The notes: generated by a model not told the origin, from the sequence alone. Positions 27,432 to 36,242 are shown, counted from the stretch's first letter. The stretch is DNA of 50,246 nucleotides from Rhodocyclales bacterium (GCA_016235745.1 JACRJA010000064.1:1-50246), one strand, 5' to 3'. Numbers and translations: made by a program.

Positions 27432-29405
27432 ATGGAGCTCAACCCGGCGCAGCGCGCGGCCATCACCCACCTCGACGGCCCCTGCCTCGTGCTCGCCGGG
27501 GCGGGCAGCGGCAAGACGCGCGTCATCACGCACAAGATCGTCCACCTCATCCGGCAGATGGGGCTCGCCCCGCGGCATATCGCCGCCATCACCTTCACCA
27601 ACAAGGCCGCCCGCGAGATGCAGGAGCGGGTGGCGGCGCTCCTGGGTGGTCGGCTCCCCAGCGGGCTCACCGTGAGCACCTTCCACGCGCTCGGCGTGCG
27701 CCTGCTGCGCGAGGAAGCGCCGCACCTCGGGCTCAAGCCGCGCTTCTCCATCCTCGACCCGGCCGATGCGCAGAACGTGCTCGCCGAACTCTTGCCCGCG
27801 GCCGAGCGCGGCATCGTGCGCCAGCTGCACTGGCGCATCTCGCAGTGGAAGAACGCGGCGATCGAACCGGAGGAGGCCGAACGGCTCGCCGGCGACGAAC
27901 TCGCCGCCGCCGCGGCCGCCGCCTACCGCGACTACGAGCGCACGCTGCGCGCCTACCACGCCGTCGACTTCGACGACCTGATCCTGCTGCCCCTGCGCCT
28001 GCTGCGGCGCGAGGCCGAGGTGCGTGAGCGCTGGCAGAACCGCCTGCGCTACCTCCTCGTCGATGAATACCAGGACACCAACCGCACCCAGTACGAGCTT
28101 CTCAAACTGCTCGCCGGGCCGCGCGAAGCCTTCACCGCCGTGGGCGACGACGATCAGGCGATCTACGGCTGGCGCGGCGCCGACGTCGAGAACCTGCGCC
28201 TGCTCGCGCAGGACTACCCCCGGCTGCGCGTCATCAAGCTGGAGCAGAACTACCGCTCCAGCCGCCGCATCCTCGCCGCCGCCAACACGCTCATCGCGCA
28301 CAACGACAAGCTCTTCGACAAGCGCCTGTGGTCCGAGCACGGCGAGGGCGAGCCGGTCACCGTCTTCGCTTGCCGCGATCCCGAGCACGAGGCCGAATGG
28401 GTGGCTTCGCGGCTTGACGCCCACCGCTTCCAGCACCGCGGCCGCTGGCGCGACTATGCCATTCTCTATCGCGGCAACCACCAGGGGCGGCTCTTCGAGC
28501 AGGCCCTGCGCCAGCACAAGATTCCCTACACCCTCAGCGGGGGGCAATCCTACTTCGATCGCGTCGAGATCCGCGACGTCATGGCCTACCTGCGCTTGCT
28601 GCTCAACGAAGACGACGATCCGGCCTTCGTGCGCGCCGTCACCACGCCGCGGCGCGGCATCGGCCCGGCGAGCATCGAAGCCCTGTCGCGCTACGCCGGC
28701 CTGCGTCACCTGAGCCTGTCGGCGGCGCTGCGCGAAGAAGGCGCGGCGGCGCACGTGCCGGCCGCGGCGCTGCAGTCCCTGCGCACCTTCGCCGGCTTCT
28801 TCGACCGGCTGCGCTGGCGTGCCGAACGCGAGCCCGCCGCGCGGCTCCTCGAAGAGCTGCTGGCGGCGATCGACCTCGAAGGCTGGTATCTCGCGCACGG
28901 GCAGCCGCGTGAGGCCGAGGCGAGGGCGCGCTCGCTGCGCGATTTCGCCGCCTGGGTGGGACGCAAGGGCGAGGAAGAAGGCAAGACGCTCTTGGAGCTC
29001 GCGCAGACGCTCAACCTCGTCGCCCGGCTGGACGAGGGGGAAGACGATGCCGACGCGGTGCAACTCGCCACCCTGCACGCGGCCAAGGGGCTGGAATTCA
29101 AGCACGTCTTTCTCGTCGGCGTGGAGGAGGGCATCCTGCCGCACCAGGCGAGCCTGGAAGAAGAGCGCATCGAGGAAGAACGCCGGCTCATGTACGTCGG
29201 CATCACGCGCGCGCAGCGCAGCCTGACGATCACCTGGTGCGAGCGGCGGCGCGAGGGCAAGGAATGGCGCAGCGTGGAGCCGTCGCGCTTCATCGCCGAG
29301 ATGGGCGAGGGCGTGCAGACGCAGCGGCGCGACGAACCCGTGACCAAGGAAGACGCCAAGGCGCGGCTGGCGCGCTTGCGCGCGATGCTCGAAGGCGGCT
29401 ACTAA
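27432..29405 (+). CDS. rep: ATP-dependent DNA helicase Rep (UvrD/Rep family)
   Basis: A 657-residue SF1A 3'-5' helicase. It begins LNPAQRAAITHLDGPCLVLA with Walker A AGAGSGKT (22-29). Further motifs are TFTNKAAREM, LLVDEYQDTN (Walker B), VGDDDQAIYGWRGA, LEQNYRSS, ATLHAAKGLEF and RRLMYVGITRA. Length and the GDDDQAIYGWRGA form favour Rep over UvrD. The stop overlaps the convergent dsbD stop by 4 bp. It starts 11 bp after lipA. Confidence 0.92.
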   Translation: MELNPAQRAAITHLDGPCLVLAGAGSGKTRVITHKIVHLIRQMGLAPRHIAAITFTNKAAREMQERVAALLGGRLPSGLTVSTFHALGVRLLREEAPHLGLKPRFSILDPADAQNVLAELLPAAERGIVRQLHWRISQWKNAAIEPEEAERLAGDELAAAAAAAYRDYERTLRAYHAVDFDDLILLPLRLLRREAEVRERWQNRLRYLLVDEYQDTNRTQYELLKLLAGPREAFTAVGDDDQAIYGWRGADVENLRLLAQDYPRLRVIKLEQNYRSSRRILAAANTLIAHNDKLFDKRLWSEHGEGEPVTVFACRDPEHEAEWVASRLDAHRFQHRGRWRDYAILYRGNHQGRLFEQALRQHKIPYTLSGGQSYFDRVEIRDVMAYLRLLLNEDDDPAFVRAVTTPRRGIGPASIEALSRYAGLRHLSLSAALREEGAAAHVPAAALQSLRTFAGFFDRLRWRAEREPAARLLEELLAAIDLEGWYLAHGQPREAEARARSLRDFAAWVGRKGEEEGKTLLELAQTLNLVARLDEGEDDADAVQLATLHAAKGLEFKHVFLVGVEEGILPHQASLEEERIEEERRLMYVGITRAQRSLTITWCERRREGKEWRSVEPSRFIAEMGEGVQTQRRDEPVTKEDAKARLARLRAMLEGGY

Positions 29406-31234
29406 GGCCCCAGCCAGCGCTCGAGCCGCGGCAGCAGCTCGTCGGGGCCGAGGTAACCGGCCACGCGCAGCTCGCCGTGCTCCTTGCCCCCCGGCGCGAA
29501 GAAGAGCAGCGCCGGCGGCCCGAAGAGCTCGAAGCGGCGCAGCAGCGCCCGGGCGGATTCGTCAGCGGCGGTGACGTCCACGCCGAGGCGGGTTACGCCG
29601 GCGAGGCGCTCGCGCACGCGGGGGTCGTCGAGAGTGACGCGCTCCAGTTCCAGGCAGGAGACGCACCAGTCGGCGCGCACGTCGACCAGCACGGGGCGAT
29701 CGCTCGCGCGCACCGCCGCCTCCAGCTCGGCGAGCGAGCGCACGGTGGGAACCTGCTGCGCCGGCGCCGACGCGGCGGCGGACAGGCGCAGCGCGAGCGG
29801 TTGCAGGGGGTCGCGTCCGCCGGAGAGCAGGCCGATCAAGGCAACGATGCCATACGTGGCGAGCGCCAGGCCAACGGCCTTGCCCAGGCGCCGCAGGGCC
29901 GGCGCCTGCGGCGGCAAGGGATCGAGCGCGTGCAGGAAGACGCCGGTGGCGAGCGCGAGCAGCGCCCAGCCGAGCAGCCATAGCCAATCCGGCACCACCG
30001 GCCGCACGATCCACCAGGCGAGCGCCAGCATCAGCACGCCGAAGATTTTTTTCACTCCTGCGAGCCAGGGGCCGGAGCGCGGCAGGAGTTCGCGCGCGCC
30101 CATGCCCACCGCCACGAGCGGCGCCCCCATGCCCAGCCCCAGGGCGAAGAGGGCCCAGCCGCCGAGCCAGGCATCCCCCGTGCGGGCGATGTAGAGCAGC
30201 GCCCCGGCAAGGGGCGCCGCCACGCAGGGGCCAACCACCAACGCCGAGATCGCCCCCATGAAGGCCACCCCGAGATAGCGCCCGCCTGGAAGCCGCCCGG
30301 CGGCGGCATCGAGCCGGGTCTGCCAGGAGGCGGGCAGCTGCAGCTCGTAGAGGCCGAACATCGACAGGGCGAGCAGCACGAACACGAAGGCGAAGCCTCC
30401 CAGCACCCAAGGGGTCTGCAGGGCGGCCGAGAGCATGGTACCCGACAGCCCCGCGAGCGCTCCCGCAAGCGCATAAACGGCGGCCATGGCCAGCACGTAG
30501 GCGAGCGACAGCCCGAACGCCCGTCCGCGCGAGACGTGCTCCTTGCCGCCGACGATGATGCCCGAGACGATGGGGATCATGGGGAAAGTGCAGGGCGTGA
30601 AGGCCAGCAGCAGGCCCAGGCCGAAGAAAGTGGCGAGCATGGGAGCCCAGTGGCGGGCGGCGAGCGCTTGCGCGAGCCGCCCGCTCTCGTCGGCCGGCGA
30701 TCCGATCGGTGACGCCTCGAAGGTGGCGGCCGGTGACATGGCGGCCTCAGGCGCCGCGGCGCCGCGCAGACGCTGCAACAAACCAGAGGCAGGAGGGGCA
30801 GCGGCCACCTCGAGGTCGCTCACCACCGGCGGAAAGCAGATGCCACCCTCCCAGCAGCCCTGATAGGTGAGGCGCAGACGCTGCGGGGCTTCACCGTCGT
30901 AGGGGAGAGGAATGGCGACACGGTCGCGGTAAACGTAGACGTCGCCGAGGAATTCGTCCTGCTTGGCTTCCCCCGGCGGCAGGCGAGGGGCCTGCAGCTG
31001 CGCACCCGCAGGGGCCGTGGCGGTGAATTTCAGCTTGTCGCGATAGAGGTAGTAGCCGTCGCGGATGACGAACTCGACGACGAGCGACTGATCTTCCCCG
31101 CGCCAGGCATGGGGCACGAACGCTTCTTCCGGCGGCACCGGATCGGCAGCGCGCGCGACGAGCGGCGCGAGCAGCAGGATCAGCAGCAGTGGCAGGCAGT
31201 ACGGCGGTAGGAACCGCGGGCAAAGGCGACTCAT
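29402..31234 (-). CDS. dsbD: Thiol:disulfide interchange protein DsbD
   Basis: A 610-residue inner-membrane protein carrying electrons from thioredoxin to periplasmic DsbC/DsbG and cytochrome maturation. After a signal peptide (LPLLLILLLAPLVARA) the N-terminal domain has Cys127 and Cys133. The eight-span membrane domain has cysteines in FTPCTFPMIP and VGPCVAAPLAG. The C-terminal thioredoxin-like domain carries Cys524-Val-Ser-Cys527. All three cysteine pairs are intact. Start overlaps the cutA stop by 4 bp, so the two genes form one operon. Confidence 0.94.
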   Translation of the reverse strand: MSRLCPRFLPPYCLPLLLILLLAPLVARAADPVPPEEAFVPHAWRGEDQSLVVEFVIRDGYYLYRDKLKFTATAPAGAQLQAPRLPPGEAKQDEFLGDVYVYRDRVAIPLPYDGEAPQRLRLTYQGCWEGGICFPPVVSDLEVAAAPPASGLLQRLRGAAAPEAAMSPAATFEASPIGSPADESGRLAQALAARHWAPMLATFFGLGLLLAFTPCTFPMIPIVSGIIVGGKEHVSRGRAFGLSLAYVLAMAAVYALAGALAGLSGTMLSAALQTPWVLGGFAFVFVLLALSMFGLYELQLPASWQTRLDAAAGRLPGGRYLGVAFMGAISALVVGPCVAAPLAGALLYIARTGDAWLGGWALFALGLGMGAPLVAVGMGARELLPRSGPWLAGVKKIFGVLMLALAWWIVRPVVPDWLWLLGWALLALATGVFLHALDPLPPQAPALRRLGKAVGLALATYGIVALIGLLSGGRDPLQPLALRLSAAASAPAQQVPTVRSLAELEAAVRASDRPVLVDVRADWCVSCLELERVTLDDPRVRERLAGVTRLGVDVTAADESARALLRRFELFGPPALLFFAPGGKEHGELRVAGYLGPDELLPRLERWLGP

Positions 31235-31566
31235 GCAGAATCCTCGGGTGCGGGCAGGGTCTGCGTGCCGACCCAGTCCAGATAGGCGGGCAGACCCGCC
31301 GACACTGGGACCGCAACGATCTCCGGGAGTTCATAGGGATGCAGCGCGCGTAGGCGCTCCTGCAGCGCCGGGTAGCGCGCCGCGGTGGTCTTCAGGAGCA
31401 ACAGGGCTTCCGCGTCTTCGTGCACCCTACCTTGCCAGCGGTAGAGGGAGCTCAGGCCGGGAATGACGTTTACGCAGGCGGCGAGCCGCTCGTCGACGAG
31501 CGTGCGGGCGAGCTCTCGCGCGGTGTCGGGATCGGGGGCGGTACAGTAGACGAGTAGGGTATCCAT
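31231..31566 (-). CDS. cutA: Divalent cation tolerance protein CutA
   Basis: A 111-residue trimeric ferredoxin-like protein. The start at 31566 gives MDTLLVYCTAPDPDTARELA, the usual beginning; a longer frame adds ten non-conserved residues. Conserved blocks are LVDERLAACVNVIPGLSSLY, EDAEALLLLKTT and HPYELPEIVAVPV. It overlaps dsbD by 4 bp. cutA and dsbD are known neighbours in Proteobacteria. Molecular function is still poorly defined for the family. Confidence 0.93.
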   Translation of the reverse strand: MDTLLVYCTAPDPDTARELARTLVDERLAACVNVIPGLSSLYRWQGRVHEDAEALLLLKTTAARYPALQERLRALHPYELPEIVAVPVSAGLPAYLDWVGTQTLPAPEDSA

Positions 31567-31634
31567 CGCCGTCGCTCCGTGGCGGGAACATGGCACCCAT
31601 TTTATCTCCGTCCGGTGCCGGCAGGCTTCCTCGC

Positions 31635-31640
31635 TATAAT
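31635..31640 (+). promoter_or_regulatory. -10 element before the CorC-type gene
   Basis: TATAAT lies 17 bp before the ATG at 31658; no good -35 is visible. Transcription would start near 31647, leaving an untranslated leader of only about 11 nt with no clear ribosome site for that ATG. The second in-frame ATG at 31670 may therefore be the true start. Confidence 0.4.
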
Positions 31641-31657
31641 GAACGAGTTACGGACGG

Positions 31658-32998
31658 ATGCACGCCCTCATGTCGATCCTCTTCGCGCTCTTGGTGCTCG
31701 TACTGGCGAGCGCCTTCTTCGCCCTGGCGGAAATTTCGCTCGCCGCCTCGCGCCGGCTGCGCCTCGAAACGCTGGCCAAGCAAGGAGATCTTGCGGCGCA
31801 GCGGGTACTTCATCTCCAGGATCAGCCCGGCTACTATTTCACGGTGGTGCAGATCGGCCTCAATGCGGTCGCCATCCTCGGCGGTGCGGTGGGAGAGTCC
31901 TCGGTCACGCCGTGGATCGAGCCCTTCGTGTCGCTCGCGTTGCCGCCGGAATACGCCGGATCGGCGGCTTCGTCGATCGCTTTCGTGGCGGTGACCCTGC
32001 TTTTCGTGGTGTTCGCCGACCTGGTGCCCAAGCGCCTCGCGCTGCTCGCCCCCGAGCGCATCGCCCTGGTGGTGGCTCCGGCCATGACCTTGCTCATGCG
32101 CCTGCTGCATCCCCTGGTGTGGGCGATCGATGCGCTCGCCTCGACCGTGCTGCGCCTGGCCGGCGCGCCGGAGCGGCGACGGGAAGAGATTACCGTCGAC
32201 GAAATCGTGGCGCTCGCCGATGCGGCCACGCGCGCGGGGACCTTGCTCGCCGAGGAGCAGAAACTGGTGACGCGCGTCTTCGAGCTCGACGAGCGCACCG
32301 TGCGCACCGCCATGGTGCCGCGCGACGAGATCGTCTACCTCTTGGTGGGCGAGACCGAGGAGAGCATCCGGCAGAAACTGCGCAACCATCCGCACGGCAA
32401 ATTCCCCGTCTGCGACGGTTCGCTCGACCGCCCGGTGGGCTACGTCGATACGCGCGATCTCTTTCTCTCCATCATCGACGGCGAGAAGGTCTCGCTCACC
32501 GCCGAGATGGTGGTGCGCGACCTGCTGGTCTTCCCCGATACGCTCACGCTGCTCGAAGCGCTACAGCGCTTTCGCAGCGCGGGGCAGGACTTCGCGCTCA
32601 TCGTCAATGAATACGCCATTGTCGTCGGCTTGCTCACCCTGCGCGACGTGATGGATACGGTGGTGGCCGTCGACCCGGTGGTGGGGCGCGAGGAGATGAT
32701 CGTGCGGCGCGACGCCGACTCCTGGCTGCTCGACGGGCTTACCCCCATCGCCGAGGTGGCCGAGGTGCTCGGCATCGACGAGTTCGAGGGCTCGGAGCAC
32801 TTCGAGACCATCGCCGGCTTCATGATGTACCACCTGCGCAAAGTGCCCAAGCGCACCGATGCCCTCGAATACAAGGGCTACCGCTTCGAGGTGGTCGACA
32901 TCGACAACTACCGCATCGACCAGCTGCTGGTGACGCGCCTGGCGCCGCCGACGGAGGCGACGCCAGCGGCGGAAGGTGCAAGGGCGTCTGCTTCTTGA
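31658..32998 (+). CDS. CNNM/CBS-domain membrane protein (CorC/HlyC, YtfL-like)
   Basis: A 446-residue integral membrane protein. It has an N-terminal CNNM (DUF21) domain of about four hydrophobic segments (1-180, with SAFFALAEISLAASRR). A CBS pair follows (about 200-330, including VRTAMVPRDEIVYL and IVNEYAIVVGLLTLRDVMD). The C-terminal CorC_HlyC domain is at about 345-430. The family is linked to Mg/Co efflux or polyamine tolerance; older haemolysin labels are misleading. It is convergent with the lipoprotein gene at 33000, only 1 bp away. Start could be the ATG at 31670. Confidence 0.88.
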   Translation: MHALMSILFALLVLVLASAFFALAEISLAASRRLRLETLAKQGDLAAQRVLHLQDQPGYYFTVVQIGLNAVAILGGAVGESSVTPWIEPFVSLALPPEYAGSAASSIAFVAVTLLFVVFADLVPKRLALLAPERIALVVAPAMTLLMRLLHPLVWAIDALASTVLRLAGAPERRREEITVDEIVALADAATRAGTLLAEEQKLVTRVFELDERTVRTAMVPRDEIVYLLVGETEESIRQKLRNHPHGKFPVCDGSLDRPVGYVDTRDLFLSIIDGEKVSLTAEMVVRDLLVFPDTLTLLEALQRFRSAGQDFALIVNEYAIVVGLLTLRDVMDTVVAVDPVVGREEMIVRRDADSWLLDGLTPIAEVAEVLGIDEFEGSEHFETIAGFMMYHLRKVPKRTDALEYKGYRFEVVDIDNYRIDQLLVTRLAPPTEATPAAEGARASAS

Positions 32999-32999
32999 G

Positions 33000-33215
33000 T
33001 CATTTGCCGATCTGGTCGCCGATGACCCCGCCGATGGCGGCTCCGCCGACGGTTCCCAGTACGCCGCCGTCGGAGACGGTTGCTCCGACTACGCCGCCCA
33101 CGGCGGCTCCGCCCACGGCGGACTTCTCACGGGACGACATCTGGTCCCAGGTGGAACAGCCGCTCAGCAGGCTCAAGGTGGATGCGGTGAGGGCGAGAAG
33201 AAAGATCTGTTTCAT
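33000..33215 (-). CDS. Glycine-zipper lipoprotein, OsmB-like
   Basis: A 71-residue lipoprotein with signal peptide FLLALTASTLSLLSGC (lipobox LSGC, Cys20). After Asp-Gln at the mature N-terminus comes a glycine-zipper stretch (AVGGAAVGGVVGATV and VGGAAIGGVIGDQIG). Such proteins are outer-membrane or envelope stress lipoproteins. An AGGAG site lies upstream of the ATG. No function beyond the envelope location can be stated. Confidence 0.85.
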   Translation of the reverse strand: MKQIFLLALTASTLSLLSGCSTWDQMSSREKSAVGGAAVGGVVGATVSDGGVLGTVGGAAIGGVIGDQIGK

Positions 33216-33260
33216 GGCTGCTCCTGGGGTGAGTTGGATGTCTCACTTTATACCGTGAGT

Positions 33261-33328
33261 GGCGTCGCAGAGAGGTTTCAGGATTTTACGTCCTCCCCCG
33301 CCTAAAGTCGGGGGATTCCTGCGACGCC
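33261..33328. repeat. Nested palindrome resembling an IS200/IS605-family right end
   Basis: An outer inverted repeat GGCGTCGCAG (33261-33270) / CTGCGACGCC (33319-33328) encloses an inner hairpin CCCCCG (33295-33300) / CGGGGG (33309-33314). The core TTTTACGTCCTCCCCCG and CGGGGGATTCCT match, from memory, the conserved right-end hairpin of IS605/IS1341-type elements. That hairpin follows tnpB and forms the end of its guide RNA. No tnpA or tnpB is present nearby, so this is a solo end, a MITE-like relic or a domesticated terminator between the genes at 33000 and 33348. Confidence 0.6.
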
Positions 33329-33347
33329 CAGGCGCGGCGCGGACGGG

Positions 33348-33920
33348 TCAAGGTTGCTTGATGCGCGTGACCTTCGTGCCTTCGATGTTGATGCCGCCCA
33401 TCAAGCCCTGCTGGTCGAAGATGAAGGCGTAGGCGTCGTCGCGCAGCGTAGTGCTCGAGAGGTTTTTCGCCAGACCTTCGTCGACCACCGCGATCGTCGG
33501 GCCGGTGCCCAGTTCCCAGCCCTGGCTCTCTTCGAGATATTTGAGCGCGCTGTCGCTCATGAGGAAGAGGGCGTAGCCATAGCTCTGCGCCCCGATCTGC
33601 AAGCCCCACGAGGCGGAGATGGAATTGTAGAAGCCGCGCACCTTGCCGTCGACGAAGAGCACGCCTTCGCCGTAGCTGCCGCCGAAGACGAGCCCGGCCT
33701 TGACGATGTTGGGGAACACCAGCACGCCTTTGGCCGATTTGGCGATGACATCCGCCGTGGGGTTGATCTTGCGCAGCGTGGCGAGCGCCTCGCGGGCGTC
33801 GCGGATGAGTTCGTCTTGGGAGGTGGCCGCTTGCGCTTGCGGCAGGAGCAGGGCGAGGCTCATGGCGACGAGCAGGGAGTAGAGCCAAGGAGTGGAACGT
33901 CGGTTGGAGCGGATCATCAT
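33348..33920 (-). CDS. SYLF-domain (YSC84/Ysc84-like) exported protein
   Basis: A 190-residue protein with a signal peptide (WLYSLLVAMSLALLLPQAQA) and a SYLF/DUF500 lipid-binding domain. Conserved segments are AKSAKGVLVFPNIVKAGLV, GGSYGEGVL, ASWGLQIGAQSYGYALF and FIFDQQGLMGGINIEG. GAGGAG precedes two tandem ATGs (33918-33920 and 33915-33917); the second has better spacing. It is probably a periplasmic lipid-associated protein. Divergent from the glycosyltransferase at 34132 across about 210 bp. Confidence 0.88.
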   Translation of the reverse strand: MMIRSNRRSTPWLYSLLVAMSLALLLPQAQAATSQDELIRDAREALATLRKINPTADVIAKSAKGVLVFPNIVKAGLVFGGSYGEGVLFVDGKVRGFYNSISASWGLQIGAQSYGYALFLMSDSALKYLEESQGWELGTGPTIAVVDEGLAKNLSSTTLRDDAYAFIFDQQGLMGGINIEGTKVTRIKQP

Positions 33921-34131
33921 TTTCTCCTCAGAAGGATGCACGAAGTGTGCACGCCACTCAGACTAGGGCATGGGAGAACGGTTTGCCAGAACGAAAACGA
34001 GACGAAGTGTTACAGGGTGCCCTCTGCCCGTGCCAGAAGGGTGACATGAGGGTTCTTCGCTCGGGCGGGGGTGGCGTCCAGGGGCGGGTCGGCGTTACAC
34101 TTGCGACAATTTTCTTTTGAGCGAACAGTTC

Positions 34132-35271
34132 ATGCATCTTGCCGATGTCACGTTGTTCTACGCGGAATCGAGCGGGGGCGTGCGGACGTATCTGGAGTCG
34201 AAGCGGCGCTTTCTTTCCTCGGTCGAGGGAGTACGGCACACTTTGGTGGTCCCGGGGAGGGAAGATCGCTCCGCGCCCGGCTGCGAGTTGATCTCGGCCT
34301 GGCCCATTCCTTTTTCTACCGGTTACCGCTTCCCCTTGCGCCCCGGGCCGTGGAAAGAGCGGCTCGTGGCGCTCTCGCCCGACGTGATCGAGGCGGGAGA
34401 CCCTTACGTGCCCGCCTGGGCGGCGTTGTCGGCCGGCGAACGGCTGGGGGTGCCGGTGATCGGCTTCTATCACTCCGATCTGCCGCGGCTCGTCGAGCGG
34501 CGCTTCGGCCGCACCTGGGCTCAGGCAGCGGCTGCCTACGTGCGCAAGCTCTACCGGCGTTTCGACCGGGTGCTCACGCCCAGCCGTACCATGGTGGAAC
34601 ACCTGGCCGCGCTCGGCGTGGAGGGGGCGATCGCCCAGCCCTTGGGCGTGGATGCGCAGACGTTCTCGCCGTCGCGGCGCGATCCCGCTCTGCGCGCCGA
34701 GCTGGGCATTCCCCAGGCGCGCTGCCTCATGGTCTTCGCCGGGCGCGGCGCGCGGGAGAAGAATCTCGATGTGCTGCTTGCGGCGGCGCAGCTCTTGGGC
34801 GAGGACTTTCATCTGCTGCTCGTGGGCAGCGCCATGCCGCGGCGGGTGCCGGAAAACGTCACCGTCGTCGACCATTTCGTCGGTCGGGAAGAGGTGGCGC
34901 GCATTCTCGCCAGCGCCGACCTGCTGGTGCACGCCGGCAACCAGGAAACCTTTGGCCTGGTGGTGCTCGAGGCGATGGCGAGCGGCATCCCCGTGGTCGG
35001 CGTGGCCGGCGGGGCGGTGTCCGAACTGGTGCCGCCCGAAGCGGGCCGGATCGCGCCGCGTCTGGAGGCGGCAGTCTTTGCACAGACGGTGCGCGACTTC
35101 GTGCGAGAGGTCGATCTCCAGGAAGCCGGGCGGCAGGCGCGTGCCTGGGTGGAGCGCCGCTACACCTGGCCGGTGGTGCTTCCCAGGTTGCTGGAGCATT
35201 ACCGCGCCTTGTGTGGGGGTCCTTCGCTGCTGCCAGTGCCGACGGCCGCCGACGTGGCCGATGCCTGGTAG
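34132..35271 (+). CDS. GT4-family glycosyltransferase
   Basis: A retaining GT-B glycosyltransferase, 379 residues from ATG 34132; an in-frame TTG at 34117 is less likely. The N-terminal acceptor domain has the glycine-rich SSGGVRTYLESKRRFL and HTLVVPG. The C-terminal nucleotide-sugar domain has VFAGRGAREKNLDVLL and the E-x7-E motif in NQETFGLVVLEAM, then SGIPVVGVAGGAVSELV. It resembles GDP-mannose-dependent alpha-mannosyltransferases acting on lipids. The next gene, 8 bp on, encodes a deacetylase-like protein, so joint action on a glycolipid is plausible. Confidence 0.88.
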   Translation: MHLADVTLFYAESSGGVRTYLESKRRFLSSVEGVRHTLVVPGREDRSAPGCELISAWPIPFSTGYRFPLRPGPWKERLVALSPDVIEAGDPYVPAWAALSAGERLGVPVIGFYHSDLPRLVERRFGRTWAQAAAAYVRKLYRRFDRVLTPSRTMVEHLAALGVEGAIAQPLGVDAQTFSPSRRDPALRAELGIPQARCLMVFAGRGAREKNLDVLLAAAQLLGEDFHLLLVGSAMPRRVPENVTVVDHFVGREEVARILASADLLVHAGNQETFGLVVLEAMASGIPVVGVAGGAVSELVPPEAGRIAPRLEAAVFAQTVRDFVREVDLQEAGRQARAWVERRYTWPVVLPRLLEHYRALCGGPSLLPVPTAADVADAW

Positions 35272-35279
35272 AAGGGGCG

Positions 35280-36074
35280 ATGAAGGCACTTTTCTCGGTG
35301 GTGCTGCACGACGTGGCGCCGGCTACCTGGCCGCTTTATGCCGACTTCGCCGCGCGCGCGGCGGCGCTGGGCGTGCCATTGACCCTCTTGGTGGTGCCTG
35401 ACTACCACGGACAGGGGACGTTCGACCGCGATCCCCGTTTTTGCGCCGCGATCGAACGGGAACTGGCCCGCAGCGGCGAGGCGGTGCTGCACGGGTATTA
35501 CCACGCCGACGAGCTGCCCTGCCGCGGCCCGATCGACTTCGTGCGCCGCCGCATCCTCACCTATGAGGGGGAATTCGCGGCGATCTCCGAGCATGAGGCC
35601 CTGGCACGGCTCGAACGGGGTCTCGCGCTCTTCGCGCGCATGGGCTGGCCGGTGGAGGGCTTCGTCGCGCCGGGCTGGCTCTTGAGCGAGGGCGCCTGGC
35701 GCGCGCTGGCGCGCCTGCCTCTGCGCTACACCAGCTCGCTGCGGTGGGTGTATGTGCGCGCGGGCGAGGGGTGGCGCCCGATCGAGGCGCCGAGCCTGGT
35801 GTGGAGCGCGCGCAGCGGCTGGCGGCGGCTCGTCTCGCAGGCGGTCAATGAACGCTGGCTGAGGCGCAGCGCAGGCCGCCCCTGGCTGCGCCTGGGATTG
35901 CACCCGGTGGATATGCGCCACGAGCGCGCGCGCCGTTTCTGGGAGCGGGCAACGCTCGCGCTGTTGGCTGATCGCACGCCGTGCACCAAGGGCGAGGCGC
36001 TGCGTGCGCTTGCGCCGCACGACTCGGATGCTGCCCGCGGTGACCCAGTGGAACGCGCGCAGACTGGCCCGTAA
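35280..36074 (+). CDS. DUF2334 polysaccharide deacetylase-like protein
   Basis: A 264-residue cytoplasmic protein with the DUF2334/NodB-like fold. It begins KALFSVVLHDVAPATWPLYA; the early His-Asp pair and later LHGYYHADEL supply metal-site-like residues. FVAPGWLLSEGAWRAL is also conserved in the group. The start was set by GGGGCG and ATG at 35280, directly after the glycosyltransferase; the long upstream frame is a shadow of that gene. The pair may modify a glycolipid. The protein is also similar in type to HpnK-like enzymes, but the substrate is unknown. Confidence 0.8.
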   Translation: MKALFSVVLHDVAPATWPLYADFAARAAALGVPLTLLVVPDYHGQGTFDRDPRFCAAIERELARSGEAVLHGYYHADELPCRGPIDFVRRRILTYEGEFAAISEHEALARLERGLALFARMGWPVEGFVAPGWLLSEGAWRALARLPLRYTSSLRWVYVRAGEGWRPIEAPSLVWSARSGWRRLVSQAVNERWLRRSAGRPWLRLGLHPVDMRHERARRFWERATLALLADRTPCTKGEALRALAPHDSDAARGDPVERAQTGP

Positions 36075-36221
36075 AATGGATGCTTGATCGCCGACAACTC
36101 CGCCATCCCCAAGCGTCCCCCCTTGCAGAAGTGGCTGACCAAGCAGCCGCGATTCGTCATGCATTTCACGCCTCTTCCGCGTCGTGGCTGAATCCCGTGC
36201 GCCGAGTTTGGAGCCCTTGCC

Positions 36222-36242
36222 GTTACATTCGCGTTACGTTCG
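36222..36242 (+). promoter_or_regulatory. Tandem 11-bp repeat upstream of the acyl-CoA synthetase operon
   Basis: GTTACATTCG (36222-36231) and GTTACGTTCG (36233-36242) are direct repeats with an 11-bp period, followed by TGACAAA. They lie about 120 bp before the acyl-CoA synthetase start in a 286-bp gene-free stretch (36075-36360). One-turn spacing suggests a binding site for an activator or repressor. No known operator is matched with confidence. Confidence 0.4.

Noticed and set aside
31658-32998. Haemolysin/toxin role for the CorC/HlyC-type protein
   Set aside because: The label is historical. The CNNM-CBS-CorC architecture indicates ion or polyamine handling.
34071-35279. Long N-terminal extension of the DUF2334 frame
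   Set aside because: The extension is the out-of-frame reading of the glycosyltransferase. The ATG at 35280 restores the normal family start.
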